Part shown: in pieces, positions 1-9,141 of the stretch
Numbering within the stretch: position 1 is the stretch's first letter
Layout of the letters: each line of letters opens with the position of its first letter
Origin: Bifidobacterium aerophilum
GTDB lineage: Bacteria > Actinomycetota > Actinomycetes > Actinomycetales > Bifidobacteriaceae
DNA: 64,000 bases
Assembly (NCBI RefSeq): GCF_010667685.1
Contig: NZ_WHZW01000013.1
Location: 39,608-103,607 of the forward strand
Direction of reading: 5' to 3'
Position numbers and translations under genes: made by a program
The notes under the pieces: generated by a model
Database searches by the model: none
Told to the model about the DNA's origin: nothing
The model's input: only the letters and a program-made list of their open reading frames with translations

Positions 1-6
1 CATCAT

Positions 7-231
7 ATGGACATCGAACTGGGCATCCGCAACGTGGCGCGCACCGTCACGTTCAGCACCGAACAGAGCGCGGACGAAGTGAACGCGGTGATCGGCAAGG
101 CCGTAGCCGACCACCAGCCGATCGAACTGACCGACGACAAGGGCCGTCATATCGTGGTGCCCGCCGATGCGCTCGGCTACGCGATCATCGGTTCGGAAAC
201 CAAGCACGCCGTCGGTTTCGGCGCGCTCTGA
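7..231 (+). CDS. DUF3107 domain-containing protein
   Basis: A 74-residue protein with the composition and length of the actinobacterial DUF3107 family (opening MDIELGIRNVARTV, closing HAVGFGAL). No enzymatic motif is visible and the family's function is not established. The ATG sits 6 bases from the window edge, so upstream context and ribosome binding site cannot be judged. It converges on the PHP gene, with a shared hairpin between them. Family assignment is by recognition of sequence; function unknown. Confidence 0.8.
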   Translation: MDIELGIRNVARTVTFSTEQSADEVNAVIGKAVADHQPIELTDDKGRHIVVPADALGYAIIGSETKHAVGFGAL

Positions 232-290
232 CCGGCCGGTTTTTCATCATGCCGTCTGCGCATCATCGCGCATGCGACGCGGACGGCACG

Positions 291-339
291 CGAAAGGGCG
301 GTTCCGACACCCCTCCGGGTCATCGGAACCGCCCTTTCG
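291..339. terminator. Bidirectional terminator-like hairpin
   Basis: A perfect 17-bp inverted repeat (291-307 pairing with 323-339, containing AAAGGGCGGTTCCGA) lies between two convergent genes. There is no T tract on either side, so intrinsic termination is inferred from position and stem strength only. Confidence 0.6.
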
Positions 340-347
340 CATCATCC

Positions 348-1232
348 CTACTTCCACAACGGGATCGCGCCACGACGCACGATCTCGGCGACGGTGGCCT
401 CATCGGTGAGGTTCTCCCCCAACGTATTCGGCTTGCCCTTGCCATGCCAGTCCGATCCTCCGGTGACCAGCAGATCGTAGCGCCGGGCCAGGGAAAGCAG
501 CCGTTCGCGCTGTTCGGGCGTATTGCCCCGATGCCAGATCTCCAACCCGTCGAGTCCCTCGTCGACCAGACGCTCGATCTGCAGGTCGGACAGCAGCCGA
601 CGATTGCGGCTCAGATCGCCCGCATGCGCGACGATCGTCACGCCCCCGGCCTCCCCCACCGCGCGCACCACCTCATGCGTGCTCGGCGACGGCGTCGGGA
701 TGTAATAGCGGCTGGCCGTGCTCACCGCGTCGGCGAACGCATCCGACCTGGTCCGATACACGCCGGCCGCAACCAGGGCGTCGGCGATATGCGGCCGTCC
801 GATCGTGGTCCGCTCCCCCTCCTTCACCTGCTCCAGCACGCTGTCCCAGGTGATCGGATAGTCGGACGACAGCAATTCCACCATGCGTCGCACGCGTTGG
901 AGACGCGAGGCGCGCGTGGTCGCGAACAGCTCGCAGATATGACGATTGCGCGGATCATACTGGAACGCGAGCATATGCACCGACACGCCCTCGTCGTCGG
1001 CGGTGATCTCCGTGCCGCGCAGCAACGGCAATCCCGTCTCGCTCGAAGCCCGTTCCGCCTGCGACCATCCCGCGGTGGTGTCATGATCGGCGATGCCGAC
1101 GCCCAGCAAGCCGAGCGAACGAGCCTGTGATACCAGAACGGCCGGCGTCTCCGTGCCGTCGGAGAACACCGTATGGCAATGCAGGTCCCATCCCGTGCGA
1201 GGCGGTTGGGAGGGAATGTCAACGCGAGTCAT
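348..1232 (-). CDS. PHP domain phosphoesterase
   Basis: A 294-residue protein beginning MTRVDIPSQ. The N-terminal DLHCHTVFSDGTETP is the first metal-binding motif of PHP-domain phosphoesterases, followed by GVGIADHDTTAG, an EIT segment and IVAHAG. The stand-alone family in actinobacteria hydrolyses small nucleotide or aminoglycoside-type phosphates; the substrate here cannot be told. I chose the ATG at 1232 rather than the upstream in-frame start at 1289 because homology begins shortly after it and a TACGAT -10-like box lies exactly 6 bases before it, which fits a leaderless mRNA. Divergent from the VKOR gene. Confidence 0.85.
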   Translation of the reverse strand: MTRVDIPSQPPRTGWDLHCHTVFSDGTETPAVLVSQARSLGLLGVGIADHDTTAGWSQAERASSETGLPLLRGTEITADDEGVSVHMLAFQYDPRNRHICELFATTRASRLQRVRRMVELLSSDYPITWDSVLEQVKEGERTTIGRPHIADALVAAGVYRTRSDAFADAVSTASRYYIPTPSPSTHEVVRAVGEAGGVTIVAHAGDLSRNRRLLSDLQIERLVDEGLDGLEIWHRGNTPEQRERLLSLARRYDLLVTGGSDWHGKGKPNTLGENLTDEATVAEIVRRGAIPLWK

Positions 1233-1238
1233 ACGACC

Positions 1239-1244
1239 ATCGTA
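1239..1244 (-). promoter_or_regulatory. Candidate -10 box for a leaderless PHP mRNA
   Basis: On the minus strand TACGAT is followed by 6 bases and then the ATG at 1232. No Shine-Dalgarno sequence precedes the ATG. The TANNNT form and spacing match actinobacterial leaderless promoters; this is inference from sequence only. Confidence 0.45.
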
Positions 1245-1316
1245 ATCTGAACACGGGCACAACCATGCCGAAAGACATGCCGTCATCAACGACGACCATC
1301 ATGGAAGGGGTTTCGT

Positions 1317-1961
1317 ATGGCCGATGAACAGGACTCGAACACGATCGAACGGCTCGATGGCCGCCGCCACGGCGCGACATGGACGTATCTGGTCATGCTC
1401 GTCGCGTCCGCCGTCGCGTTGGCCGTCTCGTTCGTGCTGTCGGCGGAAACGCTCAAGCTGGCGCGCGACCCCAACCAGATCCTCGACTGCGACATCAACA
1501 GCGTGCTGTCCTGCTCGACGGTCGCCCAATCCTGGCAGTCGGAGATCGTCAAGTTCGGCGGACTGAGCTATCCGAACGCGTTCTTCGGCATCGCGGCCGA
1601 ATCCGTGTTCGTCACGATCGCGGTGATCGGACTGTCGCGTGTGGCCGTGCCACGCTGGTTCGCGACCTGCACCTGGCTTGGCGGTCTCGCGGCGCTCGCG
1701 TATTCGTACTGGCTGACCTCGCAGTCGCTGTTCGTGATCAACGCGCTGTGCCCGTGGTGCCTGGCGCTGATGTTCTCCACGACGATCCAGTTCATGGCCC
1801 TCAGCCACGCGACCGTGACCGTGCAGGGGCTGCCGGCGCGCTCGCAGGGGCTGCGCACCTATTACCGGCTCAACTACGATCTCATGGTCGACGCGGTGTG
1901 GATCGTCGCGATCGTGGCGCTGATTCTCATCAAGGACGGCGCGGCGATCTTCGGAAGGTGA
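1317..1961 (+). CDS. Vitamin K epoxide reductase (VKOR) family membrane protein
   Basis: A 214-residue membrane protein. VKOR homologues in actinobacteria reoxidise the periplasmic/extracytoplasmic thiol oxidase that makes disulfide bonds, passing electrons to quinone. The key residues are present: a loop cysteine pair (C58 and C66, in CDINSVLSC) and the CPWC redox motif (C145-C148) near the end of a membrane segment. Several hydrophobic helices are visible (about 22-42, 90-107, 118-136, 138-160, 192-207). There is no fused thioredoxin domain, so a separate DsbA-like partner is expected elsewhere. The ATG has GAAGGGG upstream as ribosome binding site. Confidence 0.88.
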   Translation: MADEQDSNTIERLDGRRHGATWTYLVMLVASAVALAVSFVLSAETLKLARDPNQILDCDINSVLSCSTVAQSWQSEIVKFGGLSYPNAFFGIAAESVFVTIAVIGLSRVAVPRWFATCTWLGGLAALAYSYWLTSQSLFVINALCPWCLALMFSTTIQFMALSHATVTVQGLPARSQGLRTYYRLNYDLMVDAVWIVAIVALILIKDGAAIFGR

Positions 1962-1986
1962 GATGACGGAGCGTTATCTCACCTTC
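1954..1986. terminator. Hairpin between convergent VKOR and dapF genes
   Basis: A perfect 11-bp inverted repeat (GAAGGTGAGAT at 1954-1964, its complement at 1976-1986) overlaps the VKOR stop codon. It lies between convergent genes and could terminate both; no T tract is seen. Confidence 0.5.
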
Positions 1987-2039
1987 AGCGTTGGTGCATT
2001 ATCAGCGGTTTTATCCGTTCATCGCAATCATGACGGCCC

Positions 2040-2939
2040 CTACAGCAGTTCGATGCGGCCGACGAGCGTGGCCGAGCCGGTGAGCTTCACGTCCGTGTCG
2101 CTCACGTCGACGCGCAGCGTGCCGCCTCGCACGGCGATCGTCCAATGGTCGATGCCGGTCTTGGCTCGCAGCGTGATGCCGGTCGCGCACAGGCCGGTGC
2201 CGCAGGACAGCGTCTCGCCGCAGCCGCGCTCGTTGACGCGCATGGTCGCCTCACCGGCGTCCGCCGTCTCGTCCATGTCGTCGATGCGCACGAATTCGAC
2301 GTTCTGATCGGATTCCAACGCCGGATGCACCTCGGGCTTCGTCACGAGGTCCAATGACTCCACGGGCGGCAGCGTCGCGAACGAATCCTCTATCACGGCC
2401 ACCACATGCGGGTTGCCCATATCCACGAACGTGCCGCGCGCCGAACCGTCGGTGCCAGGGATCGTCACGTCGAACGCGTCCGTCTCGCCGCGCTTCCACG
2501 CGCCCATGTCCACCTGGAACACGTCCTTGCCGAATCCGGCGACCTCGCCCAGCGACGTGAGCGTCTTCACGCCGGCGCGCGTGCCGAGCCGGAACGGCGC
2601 TCCCCCGGCCAGTTCGGCGTAGCCCTGCCGCTGCGCGAACAACGTGATCGCGCGCGTGCCGTTGCCGCACATCTCGGCGAGGCTGCCATCCGCATTGCGG
2701 TAGTCCATGAACCATGAGGCTCCGCCCGCCTCGGTTTCGGCGACCTGGGCCGAGGACAGATCGGACACGTCGGACGGATGTGCGAGACGGATCAGGCCGT
2801 CGCCGCCGATGCCGAAATGACGATCGCACAGGAAACGCACCTCGTCGGGCGTGGGTTCGTATTCGCCGGTCGGATCGGCGTAGACGACGAAATCGTTGCC
2901 CGTGGCGTGGGCCTTGTATACAACTTGCGGAATGCTCAT
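2040..2939 (-). CDS. dapF: Diaminopimelate epimerase
   Basis: Converts LL- to meso-diaminopimelate in the lysine and peptidoglycan precursor pathway. The 299-residue protein has the two active-site cysteine regions: MCGNGTRA (C91) and [15 protein letters not shown] (catalytic C246), plus the start [10 protein letters not shown] typical of DapF. The open frame extends upstream to 3248, but that part is in the murI gene and has no homology; the ATG at 2939 directly precedes the conserved N terminus and has TAGAGT 7 bases upstream, so a leaderless mRNA is likely. Divergent from murI, another cell-wall precursor gene. Confidence 0.95.
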   Translation of the reverse strand: MSIPQVVYKAHATGNDFVVYADPTGEYEPTPDEVRFLCDRHFGIGGDGLIRLAHPSDVSDLSSAQVAETEAGGASWFMDYRNADGSLAEMCGNGTRAITLFAQRQGYAELAGGAPFRLGTRAGVKTLTSLGEVAGFGKDVFQVDMGAWKRGETDAFDVTIPGTDGSARGTFVDMGNPHVVAVIEDSFATLPPVESLDLVTKPEVHPALESDQNVEFVRIDDMDETADAGEATMRVNERGCGETLSCGTGLCATGITLRAKTGIDHWTIAVRGGTLRVDVSDTDVKLTGSATLVGRIELL

Positions 2940-2946
2940 GATCGTC

Positions 2947-2952
2947 ACTCTA
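2947..2952 (-). promoter_or_regulatory. Candidate -10 box of dapF (leaderless)
   Basis: TAGAGT on the minus strand, 7 bases upstream of the dapF ATG, with no ribosome binding site between. Inferred from spacing. Confidence 0.45.
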
Positions 2953-3015
2953 GCGCGCGGTGTTCGGAGTACTCTAGTGAACGTCCATATAGGCGATTTC
3001 CAGGAGGCAGACGGC

Positions 3016-3816
3016 ATGGCTTCGACGGCACCGATCGGCGTGTTCGATTCCGGGTTGGGCGGCATTTCGGTGGCGCGGCGGATCATGCGTGACATGCCGC
3101 ATGAGCGCGTGCTGTATTTCGGCGATTCGGCGAATGCCCCGTACGGCACGAAAACGCCGGAGCAGGTGCGGGAGCTGAGCTTCGCAATCGTGGAACAGTT
3201 CGTGAAACAAGGCGTGAAGGCCGTGGTGATCGCATGCAACACGGCCACGTCCGCGGCGGTGAACGATCTGCGCGAGCACTATGACATTCCGATCATCGGC
3301 ATGGAACCGGCGTTGAAGGTCGCCTGCGACCGCGGCGACCGGGCGGATGGAGGACACGAGCCGCAGCGCGTGATCGTGGCCGCAACCCCGTTGACATTGC
3401 GCGAGCACAAATTCGCCGCGCTGATGGACCGGTTCAAGTCGGAGAACACGATCTTCCCCGAACCGTGCCCTGGTCTGGTGGAGATCGTCGAACACGGCCG
3501 GCTGGGCGACCACGGCCTCGTGATGCGCACATTGCACGGCTACTTTGACCAATATGATCTCGATTCGATCGATTCGGTGGTGCTCGGCTGCACGCATTTC
3601 GTGTTCTACCGCGACTATTTCCGCGAACTGCTGCCGGATTCCACCGCGATCATCGACGGCAACGAAGGCACGGTGCGTCACTTGGGCGTCGTCCTCGAAT
3701 CACTCGGCAAGCTCGCCCCCGAGGACGCGGCAGGCGGCGTGGAACTCGCCAATTCCGATCCGAGCGAACGCATCGCGGCACTGTCGCGCGAGCTGCTGGG
3801 GCGGCAACGCCCGTAG
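3016..3816 (+). CDS. murI: Glutamate racemase
   Basis: Interconverts L- and D-glutamate for peptidoglycan synthesis in the cytoplasm. The 266-residue protein shows DSGLGG (11-16), the first catalytic cysteine in ACNTATSAA (C74) and the second in LGCTHF (C192), all hallmarks of cofactor-independent glutamate racemase. The frame is open from 2896, but the ATG at 3016 is preceded by a strong CAGGAGG at 3001-3007 and begins the conserved region. Normal length. Its stop codon is followed at once by a tandem repeat region. Confidence 0.95.
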   Translation: MASTAPIGVFDSGLGGISVARRIMRDMPHERVLYFGDSANAPYGTKTPEQVRELSFAIVEQFVKQGVKAVVIACNTATSAAVNDLREHYDIPIIGMEPALKVACDRGDRADGGHEPQRVIVAATPLTLREHKFAALMDRFKSENTIFPEPCPGLVEIVEHGRLGDHGLVMRTLHGYFDQYDLDSIDSVVLGCTHFVFYRDYFRELLPDSTAIIDGNEGTVRHLGVVLESLGKLAPEDAAGGVELANSDPSERIAALSRELLGRQRP

Positions 3817-4077
3817 CGGGGCAGTTCCGCCACGTTTGCCGCGATCCGCCTCGCCAGGGCCACCGTTTGCGGGGCCGCTCACAGGATTGCCCGGAATTTG
3901 CCTCGCAAACGGCACTCTTAACGGGGCAAACCACGGATAATCTCGGCGACTCGCCTCGCTAAGGATGGTGTCTGCGGGGCAAACCACGGATGCTGTCGGC
4001 AACCGCCCCGTGAGGCGTGCCGGTTGCGGGGCAAAACACGGAAGCAATCTTCGGATCGCCCCGCATATTCCGCACTC
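3816..4077. repeat. Degenerate tandem repeat, about five 52-53 bp units
   Basis: The word (G/A)CGGGGC recurs at 3816, 3869, 3921, 3974 and 4026, a spacing of 53, 52, 53 and 52 bases. Units 3-5 share GCGGGGCAAACCACGGA; all carry a CGCCTCGC or CGCCCCGC block near base 30-40 of the unit. The region fills the gap between murI and the patatin gene. No coding frame with database-like features is evident; the remaining bases to 4176 hold no recognised element. Confidence 0.7.
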
Positions 4078-4176
4078 TCGGCCGGACCGCACAATTTCAA
4101 TCGGCCGATGTGCCGGTTTGTCCCGGCTGGGCACGTAAGCTCAGGCAAGACATACGGATAGGCATTGGGGGTTGGT

Positions 4177-5049
4177 ATGGCTGACACGCAGCTGCAGGAA
4201 TCACGGCACAAAACGGCGCTGATCGATGTGGGCGGCGGGTTCCGCGCGATCTTCGGCGCCGGCGTGATGGACCGTTGCCTTGAGGACGGCATCGCGTTCG
4301 ACCACTGCTACGGGGTTTCCGCGGGCAGCGCGAACATGGTCTCGTTCATCTCCGGCCAGCACGGCCGCAACCACAAGTTCTACACTGAATACGCATTCCG
4401 CAAGGAGTACGCGAGCTTCGACTCGTTCGTGAAGAACCACAATTTCGCAAACCTCGACTACGTGTACGGCACGCTGAGCAACCACGACGGCGAGTATCCG
4501 GTGGATTACGCGGCGTTCGAGACGAATCCGACCGGATTCACGGTGATCGCGTGCGACGCGCGTGACGGCTCGGCCAAGTATTTCGACAAGTCGGACGTGC
4601 ATTACGACGATTTCGACATCATGAAGGCGTCAAGCGCGGTGCCAGTCGCCTGCGAACCGTACGTGATCGACGGCGTGCCGTATTTCGACGGCGGCATCGC
4701 CGACCCGGTGCCGGTGCAGAAGGCCCTGGACGACGGCTACGACCGCGTGGTGCTGGTGCTCACGCGACTGAAGGACGTGCTGCGCGAGCAGAAGAAGGAC
4801 ATCGCGCCGGCGCGTATCCTGCGCCATTCGTATCCGGCCGCTGCCGAACGGCTGATGGAACGGTACAAGACGTACAACGACGAGGTGGCGCTGGCCAAGG
4901 AATACGAGAAGGACGGCCGCGTGCTCATCCTCGCGCCCGAAAGCCTGTACGGCCTGTCGACGCTGAGCAAGTCGTTCGAGGGCCTGGAGCGCATGTACCG
5001 CGCCGGCTACGCCGCCGCCGAGGCGATCCCCGCATTCCTGGCAAGCTGA
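4177..5049 (+). CDS. Patatin-like phospholipase family protein
   Basis: A 290-residue patatin-fold serine lipase. The nucleophile elbow GVSAGS (S48) and the catalytic Asp in DGGIADP (D171) form the Ser-Asp dyad; an oxyanion-type glycine run (DVGGGFR, about 17-23) precedes them. There is no signal peptide or membrane segment, so it is likely cytoplasmic or membrane peripheral. The set of bacterial homologues (YjjU-type) has poorly defined lipid substrates. A TTG start at 4165 is possible, but the ATG at 4177 has GGGGG about 6 bases upstream and is preferred. Confidence 0.85.
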   Translation: MADTQLQESRHKTALIDVGGGFRAIFGAGVMDRCLEDGIAFDHCYGVSAGSANMVSFISGQHGRNHKFYTEYAFRKEYASFDSFVKNHNFANLDYVYGTLSNHDGEYPVDYAAFETNPTGFTVIACDARDGSAKYFDKSDVHYDDFDIMKASSAVPVACEPYVIDGVPYFDGGIADPVPVQKALDDGYDRVVLVLTRLKDVLREQKKDIAPARILRHSYPAAAERLMERYKTYNDEVALAKEYEKDGRVLILAPESLYGLSTLSKSFEGLERMYRAGYAAAEAIPAFLAS

Positions 5050-5308
5050 TCGGACGGGACCGGCGATATCGGATAACCGGATTCCATACGGTGCCTGATC
5101 GTCGTTTACCGCCGAAATATGCTCTTTAGAACACGAAAACACGAATAAGACATAGCCAAGGCGCAAATCGGCAAGCAATAACCACAACGAGGTTATCCCT
5201 CCTGTACGGAGAACAACAGAAAAATCATCGTCGCGTTAACCACCGGCGGCGGATCACTGCAGGCATGGGGAAAACTCGCACTCCTGGCCGAGTTGCGCCT
5301 CACCCAAC
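5050..5308. other. CRISPR trailer region with a cryptic decayed repeat
   Basis: Non-coding, more AT-rich than its surroundings. The segment 5248-5275 ends ATGGGGAAAAC and lies exactly one 61-base period before the first recognisable repeat, so it is probably a decayed terminal repeat. No other feature is seen. Confidence 0.45.
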
Positions 5309-8300
5309 AGATCATCCCCGCGGATGCGGGAAAAAATTGAGCCTGATGTACTTATACGGTAGTCCGCGGATCATCCCCGCGGGTGCGAGGAAAACGCTGG
5401 TCAGCTCAAAAAACCGCTGCCTTGCCCGGATCATCCCCGCGGGTGCGGGGAAAACTTCACGCCGCGCATGTTCGCCTCGAACCGTTCCGGATCATCCCCG
5501 CGGGTGCGGGGAAAACGTGGCTGTGGCCTGTTTGAGGGTGATCTTGACCGGATCATCCCCGCGGGTGCGGGGAAAACGGGTTTCATCCACGCGTGGGTCG
5601 TACTGCCGGCGGATCATCCCCGCGGGTGCGGGGAAAACTGGCCGTGGAGGTGCCGAACACGGCCGGCATGCGGATCATCCCCGCGGGTGCGGGGAAAACG
5701 CTCAGGCCTATAGCCTGACATGGCGTCATAACGGATCATCCCCGCGGGTGCGGGGAAAACTTGGGCCATGCCGGCGGGTATCCATTTGCCGACGGATCAT
5801 CCCCGCGGGTGCGGGGAAAACCCGGACACCGGCATCAAGGCGTTCCTCGGCGACGGATCATCCCCGCGGGTGCGGGGAAAACGCCGGCCTGCCCATCGAA
5901 TGCGAGGCAAGGAGCGGATCATCCCCGCGGGTGCGGGGGAAAACTTCGACCCGAAGAAGAAGGCGCTGCTGGACGGCGGATCATCCCCGCGGGTGCGGGG
6001 AAAACCTGCGCTTCTTCGACCCAGCATCGATCTATGCCGGATCATCCCCGCGGGTGCGGGGAAAACCAAAACAAGACCAAACCGCCCAATTCCTGTTACG
6101 GATCATCCCCGCGGGTGCGGGGAAAACCACGTTGTCCGGGCCGGCAAGCCCGTCGAACCAGGATCATCCCCGCGGGTGCGGGGAAAACAAGCGCAGGAGG
6201 ATGCTGACCTGCTGGCCCGGCGGATCATCCCCGCGGGTGCGGGGAAAACTGAGCCGCACTGCTTGCCGGGCGGGGCGTTTTCGGATCATCCCCGCGGGTG
6301 CGGGGAAAACCCGGCGACCTCCTTGAGGTCATCGGCCTTCCACGGATCATCCCCGCGGGTGCGGGGAAAACAATGTGGCGTCAGTGCCGAGAGTTGTAAG
6401 CGCCGGATCATCCCCGCGGGTGCGGGGAAAACTGACCGGATGAGGGAGGAAGACCCGGCCCGGCCGGATCATCCCCGCGGGTGCGGGGAAAACCCCGCGT
6501 TGTCCTTCTTTGCCATGATGGCGTCCGGATCATCCCCGCGGGTGCGGGGAAAACCCGCAAGCTCTGGCGTGGGATTATCAACAAACCGGATCATCCCCGC
6601 GGGTGCGGGGAAAACAAAACGTGCGTGAGCTTTTCCGTGAATCATTCCGGATCATCCCCGCGGGTGCGGGGAAAACCGGCAACCTCAGGGATGGGGTGCA
6701 GTACGGCGCGGATCATCCCCGCGGGTGCGGGGAAAACGGCCTGAACTACTGGAACATGGACACCGGCGAAGGATCATCCCCGCGGGTGCGGGGAAAACCG
6801 AGGGCGGTTTCATGCTCAATGACAGCACCGCGGATCATCCCCGCGGGTGCGGGGAAAACTAGCCGGCCGCGTCGGGGTCGGCGTCCATGACCGGATCATC
6901 CCCGCGGGTGCGGGGAAAACGGACGTTGATCGTCATGTTCCTGCTTGCGGAACGGATCATCCCCGCGGGTGCGGGGAAAACTTTAACGGTGTAATTAACA
7001 TGCTGTCGGGTGTTAGGATCATCCCCGCGGGTGCGGGGAAAACGTGCCGGGCATTTTGCCGCGCGTCCGCCAGTTCGGATCATCCCCGCGGGTGCGGGGA
7101 AAACGGGTCGGCCTTTGCTGTGGTAGCGCCAGAGGTAGGATCATCCCCGCGGGTGCGGGGAAAACACGAGGTCGCGCATCACGTCGCGGCTGTGCACCGG
7201 ATCATCCCCGCGGGTGCGGGGAAAACCGTTCACGTCGACCTCATGGGGCAGCACGAACGGATCATCCCCGCGGGTGCGGGGAAAACGACCATGCCGAGGC
7301 CGTGGCCGCGTTGGCCGGCGGATCATCCCCGCGGGTGCGGGGAAAACAACAACAGCGTTACGACAAACGTTCGGCGTCTCGGATCATCCCCGCGGGTGCG
7401 GGGAAAACGGCGCGCATCTTTCGAGCTGACCCACTCGCATCGGATCATCCCCGCGGGTGCGGGGAAAACTCGATGGTTTTTTTTCGATTGGGTCTTCTTC
7501 CGGATCATCCCCGCGGGTGCGGGGAAAACATATCGTCGGTAACGCGATCGGCGTCATTATCAGGATCATCCCCGCGGGTGCGGGGAAAACGGCGACATCC
7601 CTGACCGCACCGCGTTCTTCGACGGATCATCCCCGCGGGTGCGGGGAAAACCGCGCCTCCGGCAACGGATCGGCCGGCCTTGGCGGATCATCCCCGCGGG
7701 TGCGGGGAAAACGATGTCGATGCTCATGCGCGGGCCTTTCTGTGCGGATCATCCCCGCGGGTGCGGGGAAAACGTCGCATTGACCTTGCAGGTGATATTC
7801 AACGTCGGATCATCCCCGCGGGTGCGGGGAAAACTCGTCCACGACGAAGCTGTATGGGTGCGGTGCCGGATCATCCCCGCGGGTGCGGGGAAAACGATGG
7901 CGCACTTCCAGCCGTCCCGGCCGAGCACGGATCATCCCCGCGGGTGCGGGGAAAACGCATATCTTCATAGAACCAGCGATTTTTCCCCTGGATCATCCCC
8001 GCGGGTGCGGGGAAAACCTCAAGCGAGATATCGGTGTTGTCGGTCATTTCGGATCATCCCCGCGGGTGCGGGGAAAACCGCACGACCACATAGCCCGGTT
8101 TCCTGCCTTCCGGATCATCCCCGCGGGTGCGGGGAAAACGGTATTGTTATGCAGAGAGAAGTTGGTGAACGCGGATCATCCCCGCGGGTGCGGGGAAAAC
8201 TGGCTGTACAGGGAATCACTCATTGCAGCGGCCGGATCATCCCCGCGGGTGCGGGGAAAACGAGGCCGTCGCCGCGCGGGTAGTAGCTGACCTCGGATCA

Positions 8301-8566
8301 TCCCCGCGGGTGCGGGGAAAACTTGACGTCACCGCCGCCGATATGCCGCTCGGCCGGATCATCCCCGCGGGTGCGGGGAAAACGCCGCGAACGTCACCTG
8401 CACCGCGCAGTACGACGGATCATCCCCGCGGGTGCGGGGAAAACTCGTCCACGACGAAGCTGTATGGGTGCGGCGCCGGATCATCCCCGCGGGTGCGGGG
8501 AAAACCGTGACCGTGGCGGTGAATTCCTGGCTGGCGCCGGATCATCCCCGCGGGTGCGGGGAAAAC
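5309..8566 (-). CRISPR. Type I-E CRISPR array, 54 repeats
   Basis: In plus-strand orientation each 28-base repeat reads GGATCATCCCCGCGGG then TGCGGGGAAAAC. I count 54 repeats (starts 5309, 5368, 5428, 5489 ... 8478, 8539) and 53 spacers, nearly all 33 bases (32 if a 29-base repeat is used). The crRNA sense is the minus strand (repeat starting GTTTTCCCCGCACC): cas2 and the AT-rich leader lie at the right end, and the decayed repeats (5309-5336, 5368-5395) at the left, old end. Exceptions: the repeat at 5916 has an extra G; spacers of 31 (5337-5367), 32 (5396-5427, 7227-7258, 7470-7501) and 34 bases (6982-7015). Spacers at 7835-7867 and 8445-8477 are near identical. Long open frames across the array are artefacts of the period. 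Confidence 0.98.
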
Positions 8567-8790
8567 AGTCTGATTCTAAACGGAAATCTCGAATAAAAGC
8601 AAGCGGAAAAATTCGATTGTGACAGTGCCGACAACGAATCCAGTCATGTACGCAGCAACTGCACATTCGAGTCTCACCAACATCTGATGCATCGTTTCCC
8701 GCAGCTTTCGCCGGCATATCTGTCCGCTTTAGATAATGCTGGCAACCACATCATTAGATATATCCTGCTCATACGTATATGCCGCCACGT
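8567..8790 (-). promoter_or_regulatory. CRISPR leader with candidate pre-crRNA promoter
   Basis: An AT-richer, non-coding 224 bases between the last repeat and cas2. On the minus strand TTGCTT (8597-8602) is separated by 18 bases from TAGAAT (8573-8578), a plausible promoter that would start transcription at about the first repeat. Type I-E leaders lie between cas2 and the newest repeat, as here. New spacers are expected to enter at 8566. Confidence 0.7.
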
Positions 8791-9141
8791 TCAACGACCG
8801 TATTTCCGATAACGTGCGGCGTTGCTCCAGCCGGTTTTACGGTTCCCGTATGAGCGTTGCCGACGGCTGCCATTCGGACGCATGATGAGCGTCAGCCCGT
8901 CAAAGTCGACCGGTGACCATTCTTGTCCGTGCACTTTAAATGACATGCCTTGTTCGTTATCTGCGGGATAAACCATGACGGCACGTCCACTACCGATATT
9001 GTCAAGAATCTGGTTCCATAACAGTTCTCGCACGCGAGCCGAGACCTTGCCGACATAGACGCCCGGCGAAATTTCCAGCAGCCATCTGGTCAAGTGTCCG
9101 CGCAGCTTCGGCGGAGACACCGTCAGCACCACGACAATCAT
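8791..9141 (-). CDS. cas2: CRISPR-associated protein Cas2e
   Basis: A 116-residue Cas2 of the type I-E (CT1978) group, starting MIVVVLTVSPPKLRGHLTRW and containing the conserved GVYVGKVSARVRELLW. It forms the spacer-integration complex with Cas1. The ATG overlaps the cas1 stop by 4 bases (9138-9141), so the two are translationally coupled. It is the last protein gene of the operon, next to the leader. The C-terminal 30 residues are rich in Arg, Asn and Tyr. Confidence 0.96.
   Translation of the reverse strand: MIVVVLTVSPPKLRGHLTRWLLEISPGVYVGKVSARVRELLWNQILDNIGSGRAVMVYPADNEQGMSFKVHGQEWSPVDFDGLTLIMRPNGSRRQRSYGNRKTGWSNAARYRKYGR

Noticed and set aside
249..1130. 293-residue plus-strand open frame
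   Set aside because: Antisense to the PHP gene; no family features.
5265..8622. Long open frames across the CRISPR array encoding repeats such as IIPAGAGKT and DHPRGCGEN
   Set aside because: They are the three reading frames of a regular 61-base repeat array; no start signals, and the frame changes from unit to unit.
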